Of a stretch of 64,000 bases of DNA, positions 35,455 through 44,804 are shown piece by piece. The position numbers and the translations under genes were made by a program. Origin of the DNA: Bacteroidota bacterium (GTDB taxonomy: Bacteria; Bacteroidota; Bacteroidia; JACCXN01). The notes under the pieces were generated by a model. That model did no database searches, was not told where the DNA came from, and saw nothing but the letters and a program-made list of their open reading frames with translations. The DNA is taken from positions 15,457 to 79,456 of the forward strand of contig JACCXN010000056.1 in NCBI GenBank assembly GCA_013696965.1, read 5' to 3'. Every line of letters begins with the position of its first letter. Position 1 is the first letter of the stretch.

Positions 35455-37980
35455 ATGCAGGAAACGCTTTTTATAGATGTAATTCTTCCATTGCCTGTTC
35501 CCAGATTATACACCTACAGGATTCCTTTTGATTCAAATGCATTGATTAAAACAGGAATCAGGGTTGTTGTTCAGTTTGGACCAAATAAGTTATATACTGG
35601 CTTGGTTCGAAAAATTCATCAAACCCCACCCAAAGAATACGAAGCCAAATATATAGAACAGATACTGGATTTAAATCCTGTTGTGAATGAAAAACAATTT
35701 GTTTTTTGGGAATGGCTTTCCTCTTATTATATGTGCAATATAGGTGAAGTAATGAATGCCGCTTTACCGGGGGGATTAAAAATTTCAAGCGAAACCAAAG
35801 TAATATTAAATCCTTATTTCGGAAGTGATTATACAAGCTTAAATGATAAAGAATTTCTTATTGTAGAAGCTTTGGAACTTAACCAGGTTCTTACCCTTGA
35901 CCAGGTAAGTGAAATCATTGATCAGAAAACAACTTATTCTGTAATAAAATCATTACTAGAAAAAGGAGCCATTGTAGTTGAGGAAGAAATTAAAGAAAAA
36001 TTCAAACCAAAAACGGAAACTTTTATTCGTCTTACTGAAACCTCAACAAAGGATGAATTCCTTAAAGAATTGTTTGATGGATTAGAAAAAAAAGCACCAA
36101 GACAGCTTGATGTTCTCATGGCAATATTAAGTTTAGGCAGGGGCGAGGGAGGATCTGCACGAAATGTAAAAAAATCGGAAGTGCTTAAGAAGGCCGAAGG
36201 AGCAGAAGGGGCAATAAATGCCTTGGTCAAAAAAGGAATCCTGGAGGTGTTTTCCAGGGAAACAGGCCGTCTTGAAATGGGAGAGGCAATAAGTGGCTAT
36301 TCGAAAAAATTAAATGAATTTCAACAAAAAGCATATGATGAGATAACAGCTCAGTTTAAAGAAAAGGATGTAGTGCTGCTTCATGGGGTTACTTCAAGTG
36401 GAAAAACTGAGATTTACATAAAACTAATTGAAAAAACCCTTGCTCAGGGAAAGCAAGTATTGTACCTGTTACCTGAAATAGCACTTACTGCTCAAATAAT
36501 TAACAGGCTAAGGAATATATTAGGAGACAAGGCAGGGATATATCATTCAAAATACAATGGCAATGAAAGGGTAGAGGTTTGGCAAAAATTAATTGGAACT
36601 AAAAACGGGTTGAATCCAAAAGATGAAGAAGTACCTGGTGATGATCAAAAGGAAAATGCGCCTTACAGTGTAATACTTGGAGCGCGTTCTGCTTTGTTTC
36701 TTCCTTTCGATAACCTTGGTTTAATCATTGTTGATGAGGAACATGAGACCTCGTTTAAACAATTTGAGCCAGCGCCCAGGTATCATGCAAGGGATGCGGC
36801 AATTGTACTTGGAAATTTTCATAAGGCAGATGTGTTACTTGGATCAGCCACACCTTCCATTGAAAGTTATTATAACGCCCAATCAGGGAAATACGGGTTT
36901 GTTGAGTTAATGAAAAGGTTTGGAGGCATGCAAATGCCGGAAATTTTAGTTGCAGATTTAACCGAAGCAAGCCGTAAGAAGCTTATGAAATCTCATTATT
37001 CTCCCCTTTTGCTTGAAAACATTAGCCTTGCCATGGAAAACAAAGAACAGGTTATACTTTTTCAAAACAGGCGGGGATTCGCTCCTCAGATAAACTGCTC
37101 TATGTGCGGCTGGATTCCTCAATGCACCCGTTGTGATGTTAGCCTTACTTACCATAAAAACATCAACCAGTTAAAATGCCATTACTGCGGATATAGCCAT
37201 AGGCCTCCTTCTACCTGCAGTGCTTGTGGTAGTGCTGAGGTAAAAATGAGAGGTTTTGGGACGGAAAAGATCGAAGATGAACTTTCCATATTCTTTCCTA
37301 ATGCCAAAGTTGGTAGAATGGACCTTGACACTACCAGGGGAAAAAATTCATACAAGCAGATAATAAGCGATTTTGAAGAACATAAAATAGATATACTTGT
37401 TGGAACCCAAATGGTAACAAAGGGGCTTGATTTTGATAATGTTGGGTTGGTTGGAATTTTAAGTGCAGACAGTATGCTTCAATTCCCGGATTTTCGTGCA
37501 AATGAAAGAAGTTTTCAACTTATGGCGCAGGTATCCGGTAGGGCAGGACGAAAAAATAAACGGGGAAAGGTAGTGATACAAGCTTTTAAACCAGAGCATC
37601 CCATTATAAAAAATGTAATTGCCAATGATTACCTCTCCATGTATATTTGGGAGATGATGGAACGGAAAAACTTTTTTTACCCTCCCTTCCATCGGTTAAT
37701 TGGCTTTACCCTAAGGCATAAGGATATTGATGTTTTGAATCAAGGGGCAAAGTATTTCGGTGATTTGCTAAAGAAACAGCTTGGAAACAGAGTACTTGGC
37801 CCTGAATTTCCTACTATTGCTAGGATAAGGAATTTGTACAACAAAAAAATACTTGTTAAAATAGAAAAAGAGGCATCAATTGGTACCGTGAAAAGTCAAA
37901 TTCAGGAGATGCAAAATATTTTTAGTCACCATAAAGAGTTTAAATCTGTGAGGATAATAACGGATATTGACCCTTTGTAG
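35455..37980 (+). CDS. priA: primosomal protein N' (replication restart helicase PriA)
   Basis: This 841-residue superfamily 2 helicase restarts collapsed replication forks. The N-terminal 3'-DNA-binding domain covers about 1-105 and a winged-helix region follows. The helicase core has Walker A GVTSSGKTEIYIKL, the DEEHE box, GSATPSIES and QMVTKGLDFDNVGLVG. A zinc region at about 545-595 contains eight Cys in four pairs (CSMC, CTRC, CHYC, CSAC). The C-terminal domain is intact. It is about 100 residues longer than E. coli PriA, because of inserts near residues 190-270 and 385-400. It is coupled to pfkA. Confidence 0.96.
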   Translation: MQETLFIDVILPLPVPRLYTYRIPFDSNALIKTGIRVVVQFGPNKLYTGLVRKIHQTPPKEYEAKYIEQILDLNPVVNEKQFVFWEWLSSYYMCNIGEVMNAALPGGLKISSETKVILNPYFGSDYTSLNDKEFLIVEALELNQVLTLDQVSEIIDQKTTYSVIKSLLEKGAIVVEEEIKEKFKPKTETFIRLTETSTKDEFLKELFDGLEKKAPRQLDVLMAILSLGRGEGGSARNVKKSEVLKKAEGAEGAINALVKKGILEVFSRETGRLEMGEAISGYSKKLNEFQQKAYDEITAQFKEKDVVLLHGVTSSGKTEIYIKLIEKTLAQGKQVLYLLPEIALTAQIINRLRNILGDKAGIYHSKYNGNERVEVWQKLIGTKNGLNPKDEEVPGDDQKENAPYSVILGARSALFLPFDNLGLIIVDEEHETSFKQFEPAPRYHARDAAIVLGNFHKADVLLGSATPSIESYYNAQSGKYGFVELMKRFGGMQMPEILVADLTEASRKKLMKSHYSPLLLENISLAMENKEQVILFQNRRGFAPQINCSMCGWIPQCTRCDVSLTYHKNINQLKCHYCGYSHRPPSTCSACGSAEVKMRGFGTEKIEDELSIFFPNAKVGRMDLDTTRGKNSYKQIISDFEEHKIDILVGTQMVTKGLDFDNVGLVGILSADSMLQFPDFRANERSFQLMAQVSGRAGRKNKRGKVVIQAFKPEHPIIKNVIANDYLSMYIWEMMERKNFFYPPFHRLIGFTLRHKDIDVLNQGAKYFGDLLKKQLGNRVLGPEFPTIARIRNLYNKKILVKIEKEASIGTVKSQIQEMQNIFSHHKEFKSVRIITDIDPL

Positions 37981-38017
37981 ATGGAACAATGTTTGCTTGT
38001 TATAGTTTAAATTAGAA

Positions 38018-38962
38018 ATGCAGGAATATAAATCCCCTTTATATCTTTTAAATGGCCATGCGGCAACAATGTATCCTGCCTTATTTCGTAATCTTCCTGT
38101 AGTTGAGTTAATTGGAGAAAGAATAGATACTCCCGATGATGATTTTTTGCAATTAGACTGGGTAAAGAATGGAAGTAAAAAACTTGTTATTGTTTCCCAT
38201 GGCCTTGAGGGCAATTCCAGAAGGCATTATATGCTTGGCATGGCAAAAACTTTTTCGGAAAATAATTTTGATGTATTGTTATGGAATTACAGGAGTTGTG
38301 GGCCGGTTATGAACCGAACCTTGCGTTTTTACCATAGCGGAGCCACGGATGATCTTACAACAGTAATAAATCATGCAATTAATAAGGGTTATTCTGAAAT
38401 TTCCTTGATTGGTTTTAGTTTAGGTGGTAATTTAACCTTAAAATACCTTGGTGAAAAAGCTCAAAATATTCCCACTCAAATTAAAAAGTCCGTTGTTTTT
38501 TCAGTACCCTGTGATTTGTCTGCAAGTGCTGCTCATTTGAACAAGTGGTATAACAAGATATATTGCAATCGTTTTTTAAATAGCCTTAAATTTAAAGTAA
38601 CTTTTAAATCACAAAAGTTTGAGATACTTCAAGAGAGGCTTCATTTGTTAAAGACGATAAAAACATTAAGAGAATTTGATGATAATTTCACCGCCCCCCT
38701 TCATGGCTTTGATGATGCCGCTGATTACTATGAGCAGTGTAGTTCAATTAATTATATCGACAAAATAACAGTTCCTTGTTTAATAATAAATGCGTTAAAC
38801 GATCCATTTCTTCCAACGGATTGCTACCCTATTAAAGCAGTTGAAAACAATGCTATGGTTTTCCTTGAAATGCCAAATGATGGTGGACATTGTGGTTTTA
38901 CCAGCAGCGGGGAAGCATACTGGTCAGAAATTAGGGCAGTTGATTTTTGTGTTGGATTATAA
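38018..38962 (+). CDS. YheT-family alpha/beta hydrolase
   Basis: This 314-residue hydrolase of the YheT/ABHD family begins with the family-specific YLLNGHAATMYPALFRNLP. The oxyanion region HGLEGNSRRHYMLGMA follows, then NYRSCG, the nucleophile elbow GFSLGGNLTLKYLG (Ser is the nucleophile), the acid region NALNDPFLP and the catalytic His in GGHCGF. All triad residues are present. Substrate is not known, though relatives act as esterases or lipases. It begins 37 bp after priA and may be part of that transcript. Confidence 0.88.
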   Translation: MQEYKSPLYLLNGHAATMYPALFRNLPVVELIGERIDTPDDDFLQLDWVKNGSKKLVIVSHGLEGNSRRHYMLGMAKTFSENNFDVLLWNYRSCGPVMNRTLRFYHSGATDDLTTVINHAINKGYSEISLIGFSLGGNLTLKYLGEKAQNIPTQIKKSVVFSVPCDLSASAAHLNKWYNKIYCNRFLNSLKFKVTFKSQKFEILQERLHLLKTIKTLREFDDNFTAPLHGFDDAADYYEQCSSINYIDKITVPCLIINALNDPFLPTDCYPIKAVENNAMVFLEMPNDGGHCGFTSSGEAYWSEIRAVDFCVGL

Positions 38963-38966
38963 ACCT

Positions 38967-39962
38967 TCAATTTTCTACCAGGGAATGCTTTTTATTACTT
39001 GTAATATTGCTTAAAGTCCAGATTATTTTTTGGGAAACTGATTGCTTTCTAACAGGACAATCAATTACCTGGCAAATCTGGCATGATTGAGCAACACAGG
39101 GGTCAGCATGTATAAAGATTTCAATTCTGCTGCTTGATTTAGAAAGAATAATATCTTCAATTATTTTTAATTCATCGTGGCATTTTTTTAAATCATAATA
39201 CCAGGGAAGTGTAATGTGGCAGTCAATATGCAAGTCAGAGCCATATTTAATCACCCTGAAATTATGAATGTCAATCCAATTGTCTTTCCGGTTTTGGTTT
39301 AAAACCACTATTATTTTTTCTATTATCTCATTGTCGGCCTCATCCATTACGCCAGCAATAGATTTTCTCACAAGATTATAACCTGTATAAACTATAAACC
39401 CTCCAAAACCTATTGCCACAATATTATCAATCCATGCAATGGAAGTAAAAAAGATTAATAAAAGACCTAATAACAATCCTAAACTGGATAAAGCATCAGA
39501 CATAATATGCTTTCCATTTGCATTAATTGTAATTGAATTTAGTTTTTTGCCTTCATACTTAAGATATAAAGCGAGAAGAAAATTTATAAGGCCAGTAGCC
39601 GCAATAAGGTATATACCAATATCGATATTTTTTAAATCCTGGGGATTGATGAGGTTGTAAATTGCTTTTGACACTATGTAAACCCCTGCAATTGCAACTA
39701 AAAAACCTTCAAAACCAGAGGAAAGGAATTCGATTTTACCGTGACCATAAGGATGATTATTGTCTTTAGGCTTTGAAGCAACTGAAACACTATACAAGGC
39801 AAATGCACCAGCTGTTACATTTACAATACTTTCCAATGCATCAGATAAAATGGAGTTTGAGGCAGTAATAAAGTATGCAAGCATTTTAGCTGCCATCACC
39901 AGGATGCTGACAATCAATGCAAGAATTAATGCTTTCTGTTTATCGCTTATCATTTTTGACAA
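38967..39962 (-). CDS. cation diffusion facilitator (CDF) metal transporter
   Basis: This 331-residue inner-membrane exporter has six helices. TM2 carries SNSILSDALESIVN, with an Asp near the metal site, and the NNHPYGHGKIEFLSSGFEG loop is typical of CDF/ZitB-FieF proteins. TM5 has HIMSDALSSLG with the His/Asp site. A ferredoxin-like cytoplasmic domain (WIDIHNFRVIKYGSDLHIDC) follows, and the C-terminus has a Cys-rich tail (DPCVAQSCQICQVIDCPVRK), which could bind metal. Likely metals are Zn, Fe, Co or Cd. Convergent with the YheT gene, the stops being only a few bases apart. Confidence 0.9.
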   Translation of the reverse strand: MSKMISDKQKALILALIVSILVMAAKMLAYFITASNSILSDALESIVNVTAGAFALYSVSVASKPKDNNHPYGHGKIEFLSSGFEGFLVAIAGVYIVSKAIYNLINPQDLKNIDIGIYLIAATGLINFLLALYLKYEGKKLNSITINANGKHIMSDALSSLGLLLGLLLIFFTSIAWIDNIVAIGFGGFIVYTGYNLVRKSIAGVMDEADNEIIEKIIVVLNQNRKDNWIDIHNFRVIKYGSDLHIDCHITLPWYYDLKKCHDELKIIEDIILSKSSSRIEIFIHADPCVAQSCQICQVIDCPVRKQSVSQKIIWTLSNITSNKKHSLVEN

Positions 39963-40200
39963 TTCGTAATTTTCCCGGGTTCATTTTTTGATAGCACTTG
40001 TTCAGAATAAATACTCAAATCCAGAACGAGAACGATTAATTTTAGCCTCAGTTTTGATGGTGTTCTACTTTTCTTGTTCAAATAAATGCCTCACTACTAT
40101 TAGGTAAACTAAACAAATAATAACGAATGGGAAGGTAAATAATTTTATAAAGCAATTTGATAATTATTTAAAAATAGAAGGAATTGATTAGATTTGATAG

Positions 40201-40605
40201 ATGGAAATAGAACAAGTGGATTTTTTACCCGAGCTTAAATTTAAAACTAGCAGGAGCGGAGGAAGCGGGGGGCAGAATGTAAATAAAGTTTCAACTAAGG
40301 TTGAATTGAATTTTGATGTGCTTAATTCCTCTATTCTTGATGCACAGCAGAAAATAAAGGTTCTTAAAAAACTAGAAAAAAGAATTACAAAAGAAGGAAT
40401 TTTACAAGTAATTGTGCAAACTGAGCGCACCCAACTAGGTAATAAAAGGATTGCCATTGAAAAATTCCATGAATTAATTGCAAAATCCTTTGTGGAAAAA
40501 AAGAAAAGAAAAGCCACCAAACCAGGTAAGGCTGCAAAAGAAAAAAGACTTAAGGAAAAAAAAATCCAAGGGGAAAAGAAAAAATACAGAAAATTAGATG
40601 TTTAA
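40201..40605 (+). CDS. arfB: alternative ribosome-rescue factor ArfB-like peptidyl-tRNA hydrolase
   Basis: This 134-residue release-factor-like protein has the GGQ motif at residues 23-25 in SGGSGGQNVNKVSTKVEL, which hydrolyses peptidyl-tRNA on stalled ribosomes. It also has the basic C-terminal tail (KKRKATKPGKAAKEKRLKEK) that would enter the empty mRNA channel. Size and tail match ArfB/YaeJ rather than RF1/RF2. A TAGATTTG sequence ends 4 bp before the ATG and could be a -7 box giving a nearly leaderless mRNA, but no -33 element was seen. It stands alone. Confidence 0.9.
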   Translation: MEIEQVDFLPELKFKTSRSGGSGGQNVNKVSTKVELNFDVLNSSILDAQQKIKVLKKLEKRITKEGILQVIVQTERTQLGNKRIAIEKFHELIAKSFVEKKKRKATKPGKAAKEKRLKEKKIQGEKKKYRKLDV

Positions 40606-40729
40606 TTATCAATCTCTCACAATTAAAAAGAGTATGAAAATAGCATTTGCTAAATCTTTTTTATTTCTGATTTGAATATCATCTTATCCTCAAAGAATGT
40701 AATCGAATAAATGTATTAAGCTGCATCAA

Positions 40730-41425
40730 TTAATCTGCTTTTTGTAAAAAATCATTCCACAAGGCATCCTCTTTGGGAGGATTCGCTATTATTTCAATTT
40801 GTTCTTTTTTTACAGGATGCATAAACCTTACTTTTCTGGCATGTAGGTGAATGGAAGCATCTTTATTGCTGCGGGCAAACCCATACTTTAAATCTCCTTT
40901 AATAGGGCATCCAATTGATGCAAGCTGGACTCTTATCTGGTGATGTCTTCCAGTTTGTGGATTTATTTCCAATAAATGGTAATTGTCAGAAGAAGCGATT
41001 AGCTGATAATGAAGTTCTGACCTTAAAGCTCCCGGTTTTTCTACCAAAGAAGCCCTGGATTTGTTTTTTTCTTCATTTTTAATTAAATAATGAATTAGGG
41101 TGCCATTTTCCACAGAAGGCCTCTGCTTTACAACTGCCCAATATGTTTTTTCAACTTCCTTGTTTCTAAACATTTCATTGAGCCTGGTAAGGGATTTGCT
41201 GGTTCGCGCAAACAATACAATTCCGCTTACCGGGCGGTCTATCCGGTGCACGGTTCCTAAAAACACATCGCCCGGTTTATTGTATTTGTCTTTTATATAG
41301 TCCTTCACATAATCGCTAAGCGGTTTATCCCCGGTTTTATCACCCTGAACAATATCGGATGGCCTCTTATTTACAGCTATAATATGATTGTCCTCATAAA
41401 GAACTTCTAATTTGGTATTCAGCAT
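40730..41425 (-). CDS. RluA-family pseudouridine synthase
   Basis: This 231-residue protein is a stand-alone RluA-type catalytic domain without an S4 domain. The active-site motif is HRIDRPVSGIVLFARTSKSL with Asp63. Further conserved segments are LLEINPQTGRHHQIRVQLAS and GCPIKGDLKYG. It should isomerise uridines in rRNA or tRNA. The lack of an S4 domain and the small size are closer to RluA or TruC than to RluC/RluD. Exact target cannot be told. Confidence 0.9.
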   Translation of the reverse strand: MLNTKLEVLYEDNHIIAVNKRPSDIVQGDKTGDKPLSDYVKDYIKDKYNKPGDVFLGTVHRIDRPVSGIVLFARTSKSLTRLNEMFRNKEVEKTYWAVVKQRPSVENGTLIHYLIKNEEKNKSRASLVEKPGALRSELHYQLIASSDNYHLLEINPQTGRHHQIRVQLASIGCPIKGDLKYGFARSNKDASIHLHARKVRFMHPVKKEQIEIIANPPKEDALWNDFLQKAD

Positions 41426-41450
41426 TTAAAGTTTGAATTTTCAGGTATAA

Positions 41451-41487
41451 AATAAAAAATCCGAAACTCCTTAAAGTCCCGGATTTT
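41451..41487 (-). terminator. terminator of the YugP-type protease gene (minus strand)
   Basis: On the minus strand AAAATCCG-x-GACT pairs with GAGT-x-CGGATTTT and is followed by T-rich sequence. It lies 21 bp past the stop codon at 41508 and before the RluA-type gene. Confidence 0.8.
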
Positions 41488-41507
41488 CTCAATGAATGGT
41501 CCGGATA

Positions 41508-42188
41508 TTAATTTCTCCTGCCAAGGTAAATCATAATGTAATAAGCCAGTGTTGCAAGGGATGCAAGCGCGGCAACAACATAAGTTAAGGCTGCCCATTT
41601 TAAGGCGTCCTTGGCTTGAGCGTTTTCAGTACCCCTTGTAATTCCTGCGGAATTAATCCAAACAAGAGCTCTTCTGGATGCATCAAACTCTACAGGTAAA
41701 GTAATAAAACTAAAGAGTGTTGTGGTGGCAAACATTAAAATACCAATAAGAAGTAATTGAGGGAAAGCATTGAAAAACAAAATACCTCCGAGCAATACCC
41801 ATTGCATGTATTTTGAAGAAACACTTACAACAGGAACCAGGGTGGAGCGCATTTGTAACCAGGCATAGGCATGGGCATGTTGAACAGCGTGACCAACCTC
41901 ATGAGAGGAAACAGCAGCAGCAGCTACACTTTTTCCCATGTATACATCAGGGCTTAAATTTACTGTTTTGTTAGTTGGATTATAATGATCAGAAAGATGA
42001 CCATCAACCGAAATAACTTTGACATCATAGATATCATTGTCTTTTAGCATTTTTTCTGCTATCTCTTTTCCAGTTAAACCCGCACCATTTGGCACCAGTG
42101 AGTACTCTTTGAATTTTTTCTTTAGTTTGCTTCCAATCAACCAGCTTAAAAGCATGAAAAATCCAAAAATTAAATAAATTCCGATCAT
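41508..42188 (-). CDS. YugP-family zinc metallopeptidase (membrane)
   Basis: This 226-residue protein of the DUF2227/peptidase membrane-zinc family starts with a membrane helix. A zinc site HEVGH lies at residues 96-100 in AAVSSHEVGHAVQHAHAYAW. Before it the conserved KVISVDGHLSDHYNP and VNLSPDVY blocks appear. Two or three hydrophobic segments follow, then VEFDASRRALVWINSAGI, containing the third-ligand region. Substrate is unknown. A TATATTTG box at 42222-42229 on the minus strand is a likely promoter element. Confidence 0.88.
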   Translation of the reverse strand: MIGIYLIFGFFMLLSWLIGSKLKKKFKEYSLVPNGAGLTGKEIAEKMLKDNDIYDVKVISVDGHLSDHYNPTNKTVNLSPDVYMGKSVAAAAVSSHEVGHAVQHAHAYAWLQMRSTLVPVVSVSSKYMQWVLLGGILFFNAFPQLLLIGILMFATTTLFSFITLPVEFDASRRALVWINSAGITRGTENAQAKDALKWAALTYVVAALASLATLAYYIMIYLGRRN

Positions 42189-42221
42189 CGTTTTTTAGTG
42201 TTAATTTTTTATAATTATTTG

Positions 42222-42229
42222 CAAATATA
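42222..42229 (-). promoter_or_regulatory. putative -7 box of the YugP-type gene
   Basis: TATATTTG on the minus strand matches TAnnTTTG, with a TTGG about 16 bp upstream of it. Confidence 0.45.
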
Positions 42230-42551
42230 CTCTCAATAAACGTTCCCAAGGATTCAATATTTTATTTTTTATCCTAATTTAATTAACAAATGACAATTGT
42301 GGCAGGTAGAAAAGGCCTTAAAGTGCCATATTGACAACTAGATTAACACTTTTGATTTAAAAACTGAATTTTTTTATACGATTTGAAAAAAAAATTGGCA
42401 CCCTGAGTTTTGCGGTTTTTTTTGTTCGGTATTTCATTTTTCAAAGTAAAACAAATAATGAATGAAAGGCCTGTCAGTAAAGGTTTTCGGCACATTTTTT
42501 GATATTTAAAATAAGGAAAAACAAGGAAAATTTAAACATTTAATTAGAAAA
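42230..42551. other. intergenic between divergent genes, nothing further recognised
   Basis: About 320 bp of AT-rich sequence lies upstream of the small heat-shock gene. It should hold its promoter, but I could not place a heat-shock operator or a clear -7 box. Confidence 0.35.
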
Positions 42552-42558
42552 AAGGAGG
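42552..42558 (+). promoter_or_regulatory. strong Shine-Dalgarno site of the hsp20 gene
   Basis: AAGGAGG lies 8 bp before the ATG of the hsp20 gene. Such a site is unusual here, since almost all other starts in the window lack one. Confidence 0.8.
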
Positions 42559-42566
42559 AACAAACA

Positions 42567-43019
42567 ATGGCACTAACAGAATTAAAGAAAAGAAGAGACG
42601 AAGAACGAGTTCCGGATGTATTTAGGGGTGTTTCCAACTTGTTTGATGAATTTTTACGAAACGAATTTTTAACAAGGGAAACAGGTTTTGTCCCCGGAGT
42701 GAATATTAGCGAGGACAACGAAAACTTTTTTGTTGAAGTTGCTGTTCCGGGTTATACAAAAGAGGATATTAAGGTTGAAATGAATAATCATATACTTACC
42801 ATATCTGCTGAGAAAAAAGAGGAAGAAGTGATGGAAGTAGAAAAAACCTTTACAAGGAGAGAGTTTAGTTATGGATCATTTTCCAGGACTTTAGCTCTTC
42901 CAGAAACGGTAAGGGAAGAAAAGATTAAAGCTAAATATGAAAATGGAATACTTAGGTTTGTGTTACCTAAAAAGGAAGAGGCAAAACCACAGCCAGCCAA
43001 AACAATAGAGATCGAATAA
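42567..43019 (+). CDS. Hsp20/alpha-crystallin small heat-shock protein
   Basis: This 150-residue ATP-independent chaperone has an N-terminal arm with DEFLRNEFL. The alpha-crystallin domain covers about 45-135 (VPGVNISEDNENFFVEVAVP, GYTKEDIKVEMNNHILTISA) and includes SYGSFSRTLALPETV and the conserved YENGILRFVLPK. The C-terminal tail carries the IEIE type I-x-I motif (TIEIE) used for oligomer assembly. The start is fixed by an AAGGAGG site. A large hairpin follows the gene. Confidence 0.93.
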   Translation: MALTELKKRRDEERVPDVFRGVSNLFDEFLRNEFLTRETGFVPGVNISEDNENFFVEVAVPGYTKEDIKVEMNNHILTISAEKKEEEVMEVEKTFTRREFSYGSFSRTLALPETVREEKIKAKYENGILRFVLPKKEEAKPQPAKTIEIE

Positions 43020-43044
43020 TTTGGGAAGTAGTGATTTTTATTAA

Positions 43045-43140
43045 AAAGAGGTTAAATGAAAAAGCAGTCTATAATTGTATCATCCCTTCGTGATTAGCTT
43101 TTTCAGTGGCCTCTTGAAAAAGCAGCCTCGTTTTTTTTGA
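43045..43140 (+). terminator. large composite hairpin after hsp20
   Basis: AAGAGG pairs with CCTCTT and TGAAAAAGC pairs with GCTTTTTCA inside it. Then GCAGCCTCG and an eight-T run follow, making a plausible terminator. The word GAAAAAGCAG occurs twice (about 43058 and 43116). Confidence 0.55.
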
Positions 43141-43220
43141 ATTTCACGGTAAAAAAAACAAAAGTAGAAATCGGCATCTTTGCGGAAAGTTTTGGGTTTT
43201 TTGCGAGAAAAATATTTCTT

Positions 43221-43407
43221 TTCCAAAGCCGTAAAGAAAATTCAAAGCTGCAAAAGAAAGTTTCATGCAAAGAGCGCAAAGAAAATTTCACGCAAAGCCG
43301 CAAAGAAAGTTTCATGCAAAGAGCGCAAAGAAAATTTCACGCAAAGCCGCAAAGAAAATATCACGTAAAGAGCGCAAAGAAAATTTCACGCAAAGAGAGC
43401 AAAGAAG
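43221..43407. repeat. tandem repeat array, eight units of 20-25 bp
   Basis: The consensus is TTTCACGCAAAGCCGCAAAG plus AAAA. The six best units alternate between 25 bp (GCAAAGAGCGCAAAG core) and 24 bp (GCAAAGCCGCAAAG core), giving a higher-order period of about 49 bp at 43261-43407. Two degenerate units precede them. An open frame across it reads as low-complexity Lys/Arg/Ser and is not a real protein. Confidence 0.85.
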
Positions 43408-43573
43408 TAAATTCAAAATGAAATTTTAATTTTAAGAAAGAAAAGGATATCTTTTTACATTACCTTTAGCCGGAAAAATCAACATATTGCAATTAAATAG
43501 AAAAATAGCAGGAAATAACCTTCAGGGTAGAAAGCTGGTTTAATTTATGAAAAAGACAAATTCGAATCAATAA

Positions 43574-44353
43574 ATGGACAAACCTCTAATTTTAGTAACC
43601 AATGATGATGGTGTAAACGCACCGGGAATACGAGCGTTGATAGAAATTGTTCGTCCTTTTGGGCAGGTTGTAGTAGTGGCTCCAGATAAACCTCAGTCGG
43701 GAATGGGACATGCAATTACTATAAATAACACATTAAGAGTAAATCATATAAAATCCGAAGAAAACTACCAGGAGTACAGTTGTAGTGGCACACCAGTGGA
43801 TTGCGTTAAACTTGCAGTAAAAAAAATAATGCACAGAAAGCCCGATATACTGGTATCTGGAATTAATCACGGTTCAAATTCTTCCATTAATGTTATTTAT
43901 TCCGGAACAATGTCGGCTGCAATAGAGGGAGCATTGGAGAATATTCCATCCATTGGCTTTTCACTTTGTGATCATTCCATTGAGGCTGATTTTTCTGCTT
44001 CAAAAAAATATGTTGCCATTATCGTTGAAACTGCATTGAAAAATAAAATTCCAGATAATATTTGTCTCAATGTTAATATCCCTGCAATTGATTATCAGGA
44101 AATTAATGGAATAAAAATTTGCAGACAATCCGATGCCAATTGGGATGAGAATTTTGATGAGCGGGTTGATCCCTCAGGAAAAAAGTATTACTGGCTTACT
44201 GGTGTTTTTAAAAATTATGATGAGGGACAAGATACAGATATGTGGGCCCTTTCCAATAATTATGTAAGCATTGTGCCTGTTCAATATGATCTTACCGCAT
44301 ATAAAGCAATTGAATCTATCCAAAAGTGGAATACTGGAAGTTGGATCAAATAA
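43574..44353 (+). CDS. surE: 5'-nucleotidase SurE
   Basis: This 259-residue metal-dependent nucleoside 5'-monophosphate phosphatase begins ILVTNDDGVNAPGI (Asp11 and Asp12 are metal ligands). VVAPDKPQSGMGHAIT, CSGTPVDCVKLA and LVSGINHGSNSS with the ligand Asn follow, and then YSGTMSAAIEGAL. All family residues are present, and the C-terminal half is of normal length. It begins a likely run with the small membrane protein and lpxB downstream. Confidence 0.95.
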   Translation: MDKPLILVTNDDGVNAPGIRALIEIVRPFGQVVVVAPDKPQSGMGHAITINNTLRVNHIKSEENYQEYSCSGTPVDCVKLAVKKIMHRKPDILVSGINHGSNSSINVIYSGTMSAAIEGALENIPSIGFSLCDHSIEADFSASKKYVAIIVETALKNKIPDNICLNVNIPAIDYQEINGIKICRQSDANWDENFDERVDPSGKKYYWLTGVFKNYDEGQDTDMWALSNNYVSIVPVQYDLTAYKAIESIQKWNTGSWIK

Positions 44354-44482
44354 AAAATCACTGGATAAACAAGGGAGTAAAAAATGAAAATAAATTGTTT
44401 GCTAAAGCATATTTAATATAAATATTTGAACCTAGAAAGTAAAAATCATTTCTATTTACAATACCAGAAAAATCATTTTCCT

Positions 44483-44779
44483 ATGAATTCTAAAATAAAT
44501 TTAAATACACTTCCCCTGGGCATAGCTGTTGGATTAATGGGTCCTATCCTTGTTCTTCTTGCTTTTTATGGGATAAAATTTAGTCATTTAACACTCATGG
44601 AGTTTTTAAAAGCTTTTATAACAAATAATGTTTTTGTGCAGTTGATTAGTTTGTGTGTGATAATTAACCTCTTTGTTTTTTTTATTTTCATATGGACTCA
44701 CCGTTATTATGCAGCAAGAGGGGTTATAATGTCCACTTTTATCTATACAATTGGCGTTGTAATTTATAAATTCATTTAA
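44483..44779 (+). CDS. small membrane protein of unknown function
   Basis: This 98-residue protein has three hydrophobic segments (about 10-30, 50-70 and 80-98). The ATG at 44483 is preferred to the TTG at 44426, since the extra 19 residues look unstructured. The sequence IWTHRYYAARGVIMSTFIYT lies between the last two helices. I recognise no named family, but small proteins like this often precede lpxB in Bacteroidota. It lies 26 bp before lpxB, so co-transcription is likely. Confidence 0.75.
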   Translation: MNSKINLNTLPLGIAVGLMGPILVLLAFYGIKFSHLTLMEFLKAFITNNVFVQLISLCVIINLFVFFIFIWTHRYYAARGVIMSTFIYTIGVVIYKFI

Positions 44780-44804
44780 TTACTAACATTCAGAAATAAA
44801 GGGA

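Noticed and set aside
40189-40200. Leaderless promoter for arfB from TAGATTTG
   Set aside because: Good -7 match but no -33 element at the right distance, so not listed as a promoter feature.
43221-43407. Possible CRISPR array
   Set aside because: Units are contiguous without spacers, and no cas genes are present.
43137-43421. Open frames of 62-94 codons across the tandem array
   Set aside because: The translation is low-complexity Lys/Arg/Ser caused by the 24/25-bp repeat; no start signal or family.
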